DNA from: Maribacter algicola | GTDB taxonomy: Bacteria > Bacteroidota > Bacteroidia > Flavobacteriales > Flavobacteriaceae | Reading direction: 5' to 3' | DNA: 64,000 nucleotides | NCBI RefSeq assembly: GCF_003933245.1 | Contig: NZ_QUSX01000002.1 | Span: 1,178,001 to 1,242,000 of the forward strand | Shown: piece after piece, positions 48,315-56,409 of the stretch | Layout of the letters: the number at the start of each line of letters is the position of its first letter | Position numbering within the stretch: the stretch's first letter is position 1 | Translations under genes and position numbers: made by a program | The notes under the pieces: model-generated | Seen by the model: only the letters and a program-made list of their open reading frames with translations | Databases searched by the model: none | Told to the model about the DNA's origin: nothing

Positions 48315-49124
48315 CTATTTACCAGCCTCCAAGGCCTTTTTTACAGAGCCGTGTTTTTTTAGCAATGCCTCGGCCTGGTCGTAAGGAACACCTAGACCTT
48401 CGACTATATATCTCGTACCGCGGTCTACAAGCTTGTGGTTTGTGAGCTGCATGTTCACCATTTTGTTTCCTTTTACGCGTCCTATTTTTATCATCAGTGC
48501 CGTAGAAATCATATTTAGTACCAGCTTTTGCGAGGTACCACTTTTCATCCGTGTACTTCCCGTTACGAATTCCGGACCCACGTTCACGGCAATAGGAATA
48601 TCGGAAACCTTTGTAATAGGCGAACCCGGATTGTTGGTGATACAAGCCGTGAGGATATTATTTTTTTGTGCCGATTCAAGACCACCGATAACATAAGGTG
48701 TCGTGCCCGAAGCAGCAATACCAACTACAACGTCTGTTTCATTTATTGAATGTTCATTTAGGTCCAACCAAGCTTGTTGGGTATCATCCTCAGCATTCTC
48801 GACCGCCTTTCGAATGGCCGTATCCCCACCTGCAATAAGTCCAATAACACGTTCATGGGGCATACCAAAAGTGGGAGGAATTTCGGAGGCATCCAAAATC
48901 CCCAAGCGGCCACTGGTTCCCGCACCTATGTAAAACAAACGTCCCCCTTGTATAAAACGTTCGGCAAGGGCATCCACCAACTGGGTAATCTGGGGGATTA
49001 CCAAGGCGACCGCATCGGCAACCTTCTTATCCTCTTCATTCATTTTTTGGAGGATGGAAACCGTATCCAATTGTTCCAAATGATCATGATTGGAGGGTGA
49101 CTCCGTAATTTTTTTGTATTCCAT
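48315..49124 (-). CDS. murQ: N-acetylmuramic acid 6-phosphate etherase MurQ
   Basis: 269 residues with a SIS sugar-phosphate isomerase fold. It removes the lactyl ether from MurNAc-6-P to give GlcNAc-6-P and D-lactate in the cytoplasm. Motifs: YIGAGTSGRLGILDASEIPPTFG, whose Glu is the family catalytic acid/base, then IAGGDTAIRKAVENAEDD, GIAASGTTPYVIGGL and GSTRMKSGTSQKLVLNMISTALMI. The ATG at 49124 (MEYKKITESPS) is used; a start nine codons earlier would overlap the regulator gene. It follows the DeoR regulator by 7 bp and is surely co-transcribed with it. It acts directly after AnmK, encoded at 56410. Confidence 0.96.
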   Translation of the reverse strand: MEYKKITESPSNHDHLEQLDTVSILQKMNEEDKKVADAVALVIPQITQLVDALAERFIQGGRLFYIGAGTSGRLGILDASEIPPTFGMPHERVIGLIAGGDTAIRKAVENAEDDTQQAWLDLNEHSINETDVVVGIAASGTTPYVIGGLESAQKNNILTACITNNPGSPITKVSDIPIAVNVGPEFVTGSTRMKSGTSQKLVLNMISTALMIKIGRVKGNKMVNMQLTNHKLVDRGTRYIVEGLGVPYDQAEALLKKHGSVKKALEAGK

Positions 49125-49131
49125 AAGGTAT

Positions 49132-49881
49132 TTATAAGATGCGTATGTCACAGTTGCGGAAGACCTCCAACATTCTGTCGGATGGTTCCAACTCCGTTAT
49201 CATGGTATTAATGGTATTGATATCACAGGTTTTATACCGATGCTGCGAATTTAGCTTTTCCGAAATGGACAATAAAACCGTTTTTTTTGCCGCCTTTATG
49301 ACCGCCTTTTTTACCTGTACGATATCCCAATCGAACTCCGTAAGCCCATACACGGCATCCACATATCCAGTACCTATAAAGCTATAGTCGACCCTAATTT
49401 CAGAAAGATTATGAATGGCGTTCGCACCTATGGATATTTGGGCCTCCTTGGATATCTGTCCCCCAATGGAAATTACCGTAACATTTGGTTTGTGGGACAA
49501 TTCCATGGCTACCGGTAGACTGATGGTAAAACAGGTCAGGCGTAAATTATCCGGAATGAGCCGTACCAGCTCCATACAAGTGGTTCCCCCATCGATAAAA
49601 ATGACCGCACCGTCCTTTAACAAAGTAACCGCCTTTTGGGCGATGATTACCTTTTCCTCTAGGGCGTAAATATTGGTATTCCTGCTATTACTATTTGTAA
49701 AACCCAAGGAAATGGCACCACCATGAACCTTCTTCAATTTGTTTTCGGCATCCAGTTCCTTAACGTCCCTACGGATGGTATCAATGGAAACATCCAAGCT
49801 TTCTGCAATATCCGTCAATAGAATCCTATTATGCAATTCTACTTCGTTCAAGAGGATTTGTTGGCGTTCTTCCTTCAACAT
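49132..49881 (-). CDS. DeoR/GlpR-family transcriptional regulator
   Basis: 249 residues. An N-terminal winged helix-turn-helix (residues about 5-58: LTDIAESLDVSIDTIRRDVKELDAENKLKKVHGGAI) is followed by a DeoR C-terminal sensor domain of the ISOCOT type (VIFIDGGTTCMELVRLIP, SIGGQISKEAQISIGANAI, YSFIGTGYVDAVYGLTEFDWD). The sensor fold binds sugar phosphates, so an amino-sugar phosphate is the likely effector. It is co-transcribed with murQ and divergent from nagB. The direct repeats at 49978-50020 are probably its binding site, controlling both directions. Confidence 0.93.
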   Translation of the reverse strand: MLKEERQQILLNEVELHNRILLTDIAESLDVSIDTIRRDVKELDAENKLKKVHGGAISLGFTNSNSRNTNIYALEEKVIIAQKAVTLLKDGAVIFIDGGTTCMELVRLIPDNLRLTCFTISLPVAMELSHKPNVTVISIGGQISKEAQISIGANAIHNLSEIRVDYSFIGTGYVDAVYGLTEFDWDIVQVKKAVIKAAKKTVLLSISEKLNSQHRYKTCDINTINTMITELEPSDRMLEVFRNCDIRIL

Positions 49882-49908
49882 AGGTATTCAAATAAATAGA
49901 AATTGGGA

Positions 49909-49916
49909 CAAAGATA
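49909..49916 (-). promoter_or_regulatory. -7 promoter element of the regulator-murQ operon
   Basis: On the minus strand TAtcTTTG matches the consensus, 28 bp before the regulator ATG (49881). The same eight bases occur as the -7 element of nagB on the other strand. Confidence 0.5.
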
Positions 49917-49977
49917 ACTAAAATTTAAACATGCCGTTTTATTCCGTTATTGTATCCTGAAAATTAATTTAATATTA

Positions 49978-50020
49978 AATATTGCAAAAAACAGCAATTT
50001 AATATTGCAAAAAACAGCAA
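49978..50020 (+). promoter_or_regulatory. Pair of perfect 20-bp direct repeats, probable DeoR-type operator
   Basis: AATATTGCAAAAAACAGCAA occurs at 49978-49997 and again at 50001-50020, with a 3-base spacer (period 23). Each copy contains TTGC...GCAA as a short inverted repeat around an A-rich centre. The second copy covers the expected -33 region of the nagB promoter (-7 box at 50038), so a bound repressor would block RNA polymerase. The pair lies midway between the divergent regulator and nagB. Confidence 0.75.
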
Positions 50021-50037
50021 AATAAATTTTTATTGCC

Positions 50038-50045
50038 TATCTTTG
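50038..50045 (+). promoter_or_regulatory. -7 promoter element of nagB
   Basis: TAtcTTTG matches the consensus, with the ATG 33 bp after it at 50078. No -33 TTG stands at normal distance; the operator repeat fills that place. Confidence 0.5.
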
Positions 50046-50077
50046 CATGAATTTAAAAAGTATAATTCCAATTTTCT

Positions 50078-52003
50078 ATGAAAACCACCATGGTCAAAAA
50101 AAAGAGGGACATAAGCCACCAACCCATCGGACAATTTGAGGAAACCCGATTTGAAAAAATCCACAACGTCATTTTTTCGGATTCCAATGAAGCGTCCATT
50201 CGCGTAGCGGAAGAGATTGCGGAGCTCATCAGAAAAAAACAAAATCAGGGAAGAACATGTGTTTTGGGGCTGGCCACGGGCTCCTCTCCCATTCGTGTGT
50301 ATTCTGAGCTGGTACGAATGCACAAAGAGGAAGGTCTCAGTTTCCAAAATGTGGTCACCTTCAATTTGGACGAATATTTGCCCATGGAAAAAAGCAATAT
50401 TCAGAGCTATCACTACTTCATGTACGAACATCTCTTCAACCATATAGATATTGACCCTGAAAACGTGCACATTCCTGACGGTACGGTCGCACCTGAGGAC
50501 ACAGTGGCCTATTGTTTGGACTACGAACGGAAAATAAAGGACTACGGCGGACTCGATTTTCAGTTATTGGGTATTGGTAGAACGGGACACATAGGATTTA
50601 ACGAACCCGGTTCCCATTATAATTCCGGGACAAGGGTGATTACCTTGGACCACATCACGCGTGTGGATGCCGCACCAGCGTTCCTCGGAATAACCAACGT
50701 TCCCAGGAAGGCCATCACCATGGGTATCGCCACAGTTCGCAAGGCCAAACGGATCGTGCTTTTGGGCTGGGGAGAGAACAAGGCAGAAATCATCAAAAAA
50801 ACGATTGAAGGGGAAATTTCTTCCCAAGTACCTGCCACCTACCTACAAAATCATTCCAACTGTACCTTTATCCTGGATGCAGGGGCCGCATCGGAATTGA
50901 CAAAAAACAAAACCCCATGGTTAGTGGATGCCTGCGAATGGACGGAAGAACTCAAGGCCAAGGCCATCATCTGGCTTTGCGAAGAGACAGGCAAGACCGT
51001 TCTGAGCCTAACCGATAAGGATTACAACGACAATGGCATGGCGGACCTACTTTCCAAAGAGGATTCGTACGATCTAAACATTCAGATTTTCAATAAGCTA
51101 CAGCATACAATTACAGGGTGGCCCGGGGGTAAACCAAATGCGGACGATACCCATAGACCGGAAAGGGCGGAACCTGCCAAAAAACGGATCATTATATTTA
51201 GTCCACATCCGGATGACGACGTAATTTCCATGGGAGGAACGTTTGACAGATTGGTAGAACAGGGCCACGAAGTACATGTGGTCTATCAAACATCTGGAAA
51301 CATCGCAGTTTCGGATACCGACGCCAGAAAATTCGCTGAAATAGCGATGAATTTGAATCCATCGGAAAAGGTTCAAAAAATCATCAACTCAATCAATAAT
51401 AAACAGGATAGCCAAATAGATTCTCCTGAATTACGAAGGTTAAAAGGAGATATTAGACGTTCAGAATCCTATGCCGCTACACGATATATGGGGCTAAAGG
51501 ATTCCCACGTCCACTTTTTGGATTTACCTTTCTACGAGACGGGAACTATAAAAAAGAACAACCTGTCCGAAGATGATATCGCACTTATGGTAGATATTAT
51601 TAAACAGATAAAACCTCATCAAATATATGCAGCTGGAGATCTTGCTGATCCCCACGGTACCCATAAGGTGTGTTTGGATGCCGTTTTGGAGGCTCTAAAG
51701 CGGCTAAAACCGGAACCATTCATTAAAGATTGTTGGTTATGGTTGTATAGAGGCGCTTGGCACGAATGGGACATCAACGAGATTGAAATGTGCGTTCCAA
51801 TGAGTCCGGGACAGGTCCTAAAAAAACGAAATGCAATATTTTGCCACCAATCCCAAAAGGATGGGGTCATGTTCCAAGGGGACGACTCCCGCGAATTCTG
51901 GATGCGTGCCGAGGAACGTAACAGGGACACAGCCAACAAATACAAGGCCCTGGGCATGTCCTCGTATGCCGCCATGGAAGCTTTTGTGAGACATAAATTT
52001 TAA
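50078..52003 (+). CDS. nagB: Glucosamine-6-phosphate deaminase fused to a PIG-L deacetylase domain
   Basis: 641 residues, two domains. Residues about 25-290 are NagB, which converts glucosamine-6-P to fructose-6-P and ammonia: GLATGSSPIRVY at 64-75, FNLDEY with D98, and GIGRTGHIGFNEP with H171 and E176 as the likely active-site residues. Residues about 368-640 form a PIG-L/LmbE zinc deacetylase: SPHPDDDVISMGGT with the metal ligands H377-P-D-D380, and DPHGTH near 528 for the third ligand. Such fusions occur in other Bacteroidota, for example the BT_0258 type as I recall. The deacetylase substrate is not established; GlcNAc-6-P would make it a stand-in for NagA. Regulated by the adjacent operator; ends with a strong terminator. 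Confidence 0.92.
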   Translation: MKTTMVKKKRDISHQPIGQFEETRFEKIHNVIFSDSNEASIRVAEEIAELIRKKQNQGRTCVLGLATGSSPIRVYSELVRMHKEEGLSFQNVVTFNLDEYLPMEKSNIQSYHYFMYEHLFNHIDIDPENVHIPDGTVAPEDTVAYCLDYERKIKDYGGLDFQLLGIGRTGHIGFNEPGSHYNSGTRVITLDHITRVDAAPAFLGITNVPRKAITMGIATVRKAKRIVLLGWGENKAEIIKKTIEGEISSQVPATYLQNHSNCTFILDAGAASELTKNKTPWLVDACEWTEELKAKAIIWLCEETGKTVLSLTDKDYNDNGMADLLSKEDSYDLNIQIFNKLQHTITGWPGGKPNADDTHRPERAEPAKKRIIIFSPHPDDDVISMGGTFDRLVEQGHEVHVVYQTSGNIAVSDTDARKFAEIAMNLNPSEKVQKIINSINNKQDSQIDSPELRRLKGDIRRSESYAATRYMGLKDSHVHFLDLPFYETGTIKKNNLSEDDIALMVDIIKQIKPHQIYAAGDLADPHGTHKVCLDAVLEALKRLKPEPFIKDCWLWLYRGAWHEWDINEIEMCVPMSPGQVLKKRNAIFCHQSQKDGVMFQGDDSREFWMRAEERNRDTANKYKALGMSSYAAMEAFVRHKF

Positions 52004-52011
52004 TACTCTTA

Positions 52012-52047
52012 AAAAAGGGCCTATTTTCGATATAATAGGCCCTTTTT
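52012..52047 (+). terminator. Rho-independent terminator or attenuator between nagB and the DigH-like gene
   Basis: GGGCCTATT (52017-52025) and AATAGGCCC (52034-52042) pair over 9 bp around an 8-base loop, with A before and five T after. The next ATG (52057) is only 9 bp past the T-run, which leaves no room for a promoter in between. Confidence 0.88.
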
Positions 52048-52056
52048 ATTTTTCCA

Positions 52057-53589
52057 ATGCCCAAAAAGCTGTTTGTAATTGTTCTTTTGACCATCGCCAG
52101 TTCTTGCGGTGTCTTTAAACCGAATATACCCCAACCAAAAAAGGAATTTCGTGGGGTGTGGATCGCCACTGTGGTGAATATTGATTGGCCAAAAAACGGA
52201 ACGGATTCCGTTGCAAAACAGAAGGAAGATTACCTTAAAATTTTGGATTTTTATAAAAACTTACATTACAATGCCGTCATTGTGCAAGTCCGTGCAGCCG
52301 GGGATGCCTTCTATCCTTCGGAATTTGCCCCGTGGTCCCGATTTCTGACCGGAACCGAAGGTGAGAATACCAAATGGGAGGATGACCCATTACCTTGGAT
52401 GATTGAACAGGCTCATTTAAGGGGTATGGAATTCCACGCCTGGTTAAATCCCTATAGGGCCACATTTGATCTAAAAACCGATATTCTAAGTCCAGATCAT
52501 GATTATAACTTGAACCCGGATTGGATGGTCAAATACGGAACCAAATATTATTATAATCCAGGATTGCCACAAGTACAGGAAAAACTGACTTCTATTATAA
52601 AGGAACTGACTCTCACGTATGATATTGACGGGATTCATTTTGATGACTATTTCTATCCCTATACCATTAAGGACGAAGTGTTTAATGACAGTATCACCTT
52701 TTACAACTGTTCCCAACCTCAGCAGTCTTTGCCCGACTGGCGGCGTAGCAACGTGGACAGCCTTATTAGAAAAAGTTATACCGCGATAAAGGATATCAAA
52801 CCGTGGGTATCTTTTGGGGTGAGTCCGTTTGGCGTATGGAAGAACAAGTCTACCGACCCACGAGGTTCCGAAACCCAAGCGGGTCAAACGACCTTTGAAA
52901 ACCTATATGCCGACCCATTACTTTGGATGGAAAAGGGGTGGCTTGATTACATAGCTCCTCAAATATATTGGAGTTTGGACCTTCCTGTGGCCTCCCATAA
53001 AACCCTTGTGGATTGGTGGGCAAACAATAGCGAAAACAGTTATGTATATATCGGGAATGGGGCGTATAAAGTCCGAAATAATAGTGATCAGGCGTGGGAG
53101 AAAAAGAAAGAATTACCCAACCAATTTAAGTTGGCACGGCAGACCCCAGAGATATCAGGCAATATTTTGTTCAGCGCAAAATCCCTGATGGATAAAAATG
53201 AGGATGTGGTCACCTATTTGGGAAGAAAGTATTACAAATGGCCGGCCTTAACGCCCGAGGTGAAGAATGGCTACGAGGAGCATTTGGAAAACGTCAACAT
53301 TATCGAAAAAGAACAATCACCTGATTTTGTGACACTGACATTGGACCATGAAAATACTACTCAATATGTACTCGTATACAACTCGGTTAAAAAAAATACA
53401 TCGGAATTAAAAAGCAAAAAACTCTTGGACAAGATTTTTGTTCCTACCGGATCAAACCAAGTTCAAATACGAAAATCGGTTCTAAAGGGAACTAATTTTG
53501 CCGTTACTTTTTTAAATCGATATGGACAAGAATCTCAACCAACAATCATACATTTAAATCAAATACCGGGGTATGGCAGAAAAAGATAA
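52057..53589 (+). CDS. Family 10-like glycosidase lipoprotein (GHL10/DUF187, DigH-like)
   Basis: 510 residues. The leader MPKKLFVIVLLTIASSC has a lipobox Cys at 17. The body begins with EFRGVWIATVVNIDWP, then VIVQVRAAGDAFYPSEFAPWS, GMEFHAWLNPYRA, YDIDGIHFDDYFYPY and WVSFGVSPFGVW, the pattern of the GHL10/DUF187 TIM-barrel family. E. coli DigH of this family cuts denuded peptidoglycan glycan strands, so a similar role at the outer membrane is likely here. A C-terminal part from about 410 looks like a small beta domain. It overlaps the start of the permease gene by 17 bp, so the two are translationally linked. Confidence 0.9.
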   Translation: MPKKLFVIVLLTIASSCGVFKPNIPQPKKEFRGVWIATVVNIDWPKNGTDSVAKQKEDYLKILDFYKNLHYNAVIVQVRAAGDAFYPSEFAPWSRFLTGTEGENTKWEDDPLPWMIEQAHLRGMEFHAWLNPYRATFDLKTDILSPDHDYNLNPDWMVKYGTKYYYNPGLPQVQEKLTSIIKELTLTYDIDGIHFDDYFYPYTIKDEVFNDSITFYNCSQPQQSLPDWRRSNVDSLIRKSYTAIKDIKPWVSFGVSPFGVWKNKSTDPRGSETQAGQTTFENLYADPLLWMEKGWLDYIAPQIYWSLDLPVASHKTLVDWWANNSENSYVYIGNGAYKVRNNSDQAWEKKKELPNQFKLARQTPEISGNILFSAKSLMDKNEDVVTYLGRKYYKWPALTPEVKNGYEEHLENVNIIEKEQSPDFVTLTLDHENTTQYVLVYNSVKKNTSELKSKKLLDKIFVPTGSNQVQIRKSVLKGTNFAVTFLNRYGQESQPTIIHLNQIPGYGRKR

Positions 53590-54838
53590 GGGTGCATGGG
53601 GATGGGTCCCCATTTTATATTTCACACAAGGTCTGCCCTATGTATTGGTGGTGACGGTTTCCGTTATCATGTACAAACAATTGGGCGTTAGCAATTCAGA
53701 TATTGGACTGTATACCAGTTGGTTGTATCTACCTTGGGTGTTGAAACCGCTTTGGAGTCCTTTGGTCGATTTAAAAAGTACAAAGCGCAAATGGTTTTTG
53801 TCCATGCAGTTTGTTATTGCCGTCGCATTATTGGGTGTGGGCCTTAGCATACCTACCAACATGTTTTTTATCACAACGTTAGCCTGCTTTTGGATGGCAG
53901 CATTTGCATCGGCGACCAATGACATTGCTTCCGATGGGTATTATATGTTGGGCCTGACCGAAAAAAAACAGTCCTTCTTCGTAGGGATGCGTAGCACCTT
54001 TTACCGTTTGGCCATGGTTACGGGAGAAGGACTTATTGTAATCTTGGCCGGGTTCCTGGAAAACAAATATGGGGACAATTCCAAGGCCTGGAGCATCACT
54101 ATGATAGCTGCGGCCGTTCTCATGCTGCTGCTAACCATTTCCAATTTCTTTGTGACCCCAAAATATGAGTCGGATGCATCCAATCTTGCCGAAAAGCCAA
54201 AAAGCTTTTTGGAAGTGTTCAAATCCTTTTTTGAGAAGAAAAACATTGGTATTGCGTTGGCCTTCATTTTGACGTACCGACTAGGGGAATCGCAATTGGT
54301 AAAAATGGCGGCTCCGTTCATGCTGGATAGTCCGGAAAAAGGAGGGCTGGGCTATTCCACGGAACTTATAGGGACCATTTTTGGCACGGCAGGTGTTATC
54401 ATGCTCTCTATCGGGGGTATTCTGGGCGGCATCCTGATTTCCCGTGACGGACTCAAAAAATGGATGCTTCCCATGGTACTGTCCCTAAACCTGCCCAATA
54501 TACTCTATGCCCTTTTGGCGATTACAAAAACGACGCATGTCATCCCCGTAACCGCCACCGTTATGTTCGAGAAATTTGGTTATGGTTTCGGCTTTGCCGC
54601 CTTTCTCATGTATCTTATTTACATAGCCGAGGGCAAGTCCAAGACAAGCCACTATGCCATTGCCACGGGTTTTATGGCACTCGGCATGATGCTTCCGGGT
54701 ATGATCAGCGGATATATGCAACAATGGTTGGGCTATGATGGTTTCTTTATTTGGGTAGTAATCGCCGCATTTCCTTCCCTGATTTTATTAAAATACATTA
54801 CCTACCCAGCGGAATTTGGTAAGAAAACCAACGATTAA
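53573..54838 (+). CDS. AmpG-like MFS muropeptide permease
   Basis: 421 residues with about twelve hydrophobic segments. The opening GWVPILYFTQGLPYVLVVTVSVIMYKQLGVSNSDIGLYTSW and LPWVLKPLWSPLVDLKSTKRKW are typical of AmpG-like transporters, which import GlcNAc-anhydroMurNAc and its peptides through the inner membrane. FASATNDIASDGYYM and RLGESQLVKMAAPFML are other conserved parts. Its place between a peptidoglycan glycosidase and nagZ/anmK strongly supports this substrate. Its start lies within the end of the glycosidase gene and its stop is 1 bp before nagZ. Confidence 0.88.
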   Translation: MAEKDKGAWGWVPILYFTQGLPYVLVVTVSVIMYKQLGVSNSDIGLYTSWLYLPWVLKPLWSPLVDLKSTKRKWFLSMQFVIAVALLGVGLSIPTNMFFITTLACFWMAAFASATNDIASDGYYMLGLTEKKQSFFVGMRSTFYRLAMVTGEGLIVILAGFLENKYGDNSKAWSITMIAAAVLMLLLTISNFFVTPKYESDASNLAEKPKSFLEVFKSFFEKKNIGIALAFILTYRLGESQLVKMAAPFMLDSPEKGGLGYSTELIGTIFGTAGVIMLSIGGILGGILISRDGLKKWMLPMVLSLNLPNILYALLAITKTTHVIPVTATVMFEKFGYGFGFAAFLMYLIYIAEGKSKTSHYAIATGFMALGMMLPGMISGYMQQWLGYDGFFIWVVIAAFPSLILLKYITYPAEFGKKTND

Positions 54839-54839
54839 C

Positions 54840-56402
54840 ATGAAAGAACTGCCTCCTTTTGAAATTGCCAAAACAAGATTAAGTCCCCTAGAAAAGATTG
54901 GACAGTTCTTTATGCCGGCGGCATTCATCAATGACACGGAGGAAGAAATACAGACTTTGGAAACCCTGATAAGAGACCACGGCATTGGGGGTATCTGTTT
55001 TTTTCATTCCAGGGCCAGTGCGGCAACCAATTTCGAGGGAAAGAAAGAGGTCATTCGGAATGAGGAAAGTTTTGAAACCCTTAAATCCTTGATAAAGAGA
55101 TATCAGTCGGCATCCAAATACCCCCTATTTATTGCCATAGATGCAGAATGGGGCTTGGCTATGCGAATCGAAAATACACCACAGTATCCTTATGCAATTA
55201 CTTTAGGCGCATTTACTGGAAAGGAAGAACTTATCTATGAAGTTGGGAAGAACATTGCCCAAGACTGCTTGGCGGCCGGAATCCATTGGAACCTTTCCCC
55301 AGTGGTGGACATCAACAACAATCCCAACAACCCCGTGATTGGGTATCGGTCTTTTGGCGACAATAGGGAGCAGGTCACAAAAAAAGCGTTGGCCTACATA
55401 AAGGGAACCGAAAGTCTTGGGGTATTGACCAGTATCAAACATTTTCCTGGACACGGGGATACTTCGGTGGATTCCCATTTGGGAATTCCCGTTATCGATA
55501 AATCGAAAAAGGAGCTTTTGGAAAATGAACTCTATCCCTTTCAAAAAATAATATCGGAAGGCATAGATGCCGTAATGGTGGGCCATTTGTCCGTACCGGC
55601 TTTGGCGAATGGCACCGAAACACCCGCAAGTATTTCCAGGGAAATCTGTACCGATTTGTTACGGGGCGAGATGAATTTCAAGGGCGTTGTCATTTCCGAT
55701 GCCCTGAACATGCATGCCGTTTCAAAAATCCATCCCGTACCCGGCGAGTTGGAATGGCTCGCCTTCCATGCCGGAAACGACATCCTTTGCTTTGCCGAAC
55801 ACGTTAGAGAAGGTATTGAAACCATCGCAAAAAATAGTACACTGAACCAATTGGAAGAAACCTTTGAACGGGTATGGAAGCTGAAGGAAAAGGCCATGGG
55901 AAATCCATACCATCACAAATTTACTGAACTTTCCAAAAGCGCAGCATTGAACAGGAAAATCGCCGAGGAAAGCATTACGTTATACCATGGAAACGAGGCC
56001 ACCATCAATACTTTCAGCAAAAAAAACTTCTGCACATTTACTTTAAAGCAGCCGAAAGGAAATCCTTCACAAGAGGATATCCTTTCCTTTTTGGAGGAAG
56101 CCAAACAGGAAACTAAACAAGAGAAAAATATTCTTTTACTGGTAACCCCGCCCAAGGTGAAGCCAGCGAACCATTTTGGTTTCCATCAAGAAGAAATCGA
56201 TTTCATCAATTCAATGCTAGAAGAAAAGAACGTGGTACTGTATCATTTTGGAAATCCATATTCCCTAAAACTCTTTAGTGCAAAAAAATCCCTTGCAACC
56301 GTATTGGTCTATCAAGATTTTAAGGAATTTCAGGATGTGGCTACGGAACATTTTTTAGGAAAAATAAAGGCGCATGGAAAATTACCTGTTTCTTTAAAAT
56401 AG
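54840..56402 (+). CDS. nagZ: Cytoplasmic GH3 beta-N-acetylhexosaminidase NagZ
   Basis: 520 residues without a signal peptide, so cytoplasmic. It cleaves GlcNAc from imported GlcNAc-anhydroMurNAc. Motifs: FIAIDAEWGLAMRI (97-110), NNPNNPVIGYRSFG, KHFPGHGD at 200-207, the D211-S-H213 dyad of NagZ and the likely nucleophile D287 in VISDALNM. About 180 extra residues after the barrel form the GH3 C-terminal domain. The ATG at 54840 is chosen: it is 1 bp after the permease stop, whereas an in-frame ATG eight codons earlier overlaps it. It is similar to the exported GH3 half encoded at 1535-4444, so the genome holds both a cytoplasmic and an exported version. Confidence 0.92.
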   Translation: MKELPPFEIAKTRLSPLEKIGQFFMPAAFINDTEEEIQTLETLIRDHGIGGICFFHSRASAATNFEGKKEVIRNEESFETLKSLIKRYQSASKYPLFIAIDAEWGLAMRIENTPQYPYAITLGAFTGKEELIYEVGKNIAQDCLAAGIHWNLSPVVDINNNPNNPVIGYRSFGDNREQVTKKALAYIKGTESLGVLTSIKHFPGHGDTSVDSHLGIPVIDKSKKELLENELYPFQKIISEGIDAVMVGHLSVPALANGTETPASISREICTDLLRGEMNFKGVVISDALNMHAVSKIHPVPGELEWLAFHAGNDILCFAEHVREGIETIAKNSTLNQLEETFERVWKLKEKAMGNPYHHKFTELSKSAALNRKIAEESITLYHGNEATINTFSKKNFCTFTLKQPKGNPSQEDILSFLEEAKQETKQEKNILLLVTPPKVKPANHFGFHQEEIDFINSMLEEKNVVLYHFGNPYSLKLFSAKKSLATVLVYQDFKEFQDVATEHFLGKIKAHGKLPVSLK

Positions 56403-56409
56403 CGGAACT

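Noticed and set aside
49978..50020. CRISPR-like direct repeats
   Set aside because: Only two copies with a 3-base spacer and no cas genes; the position between divergent promoters fits an operator.
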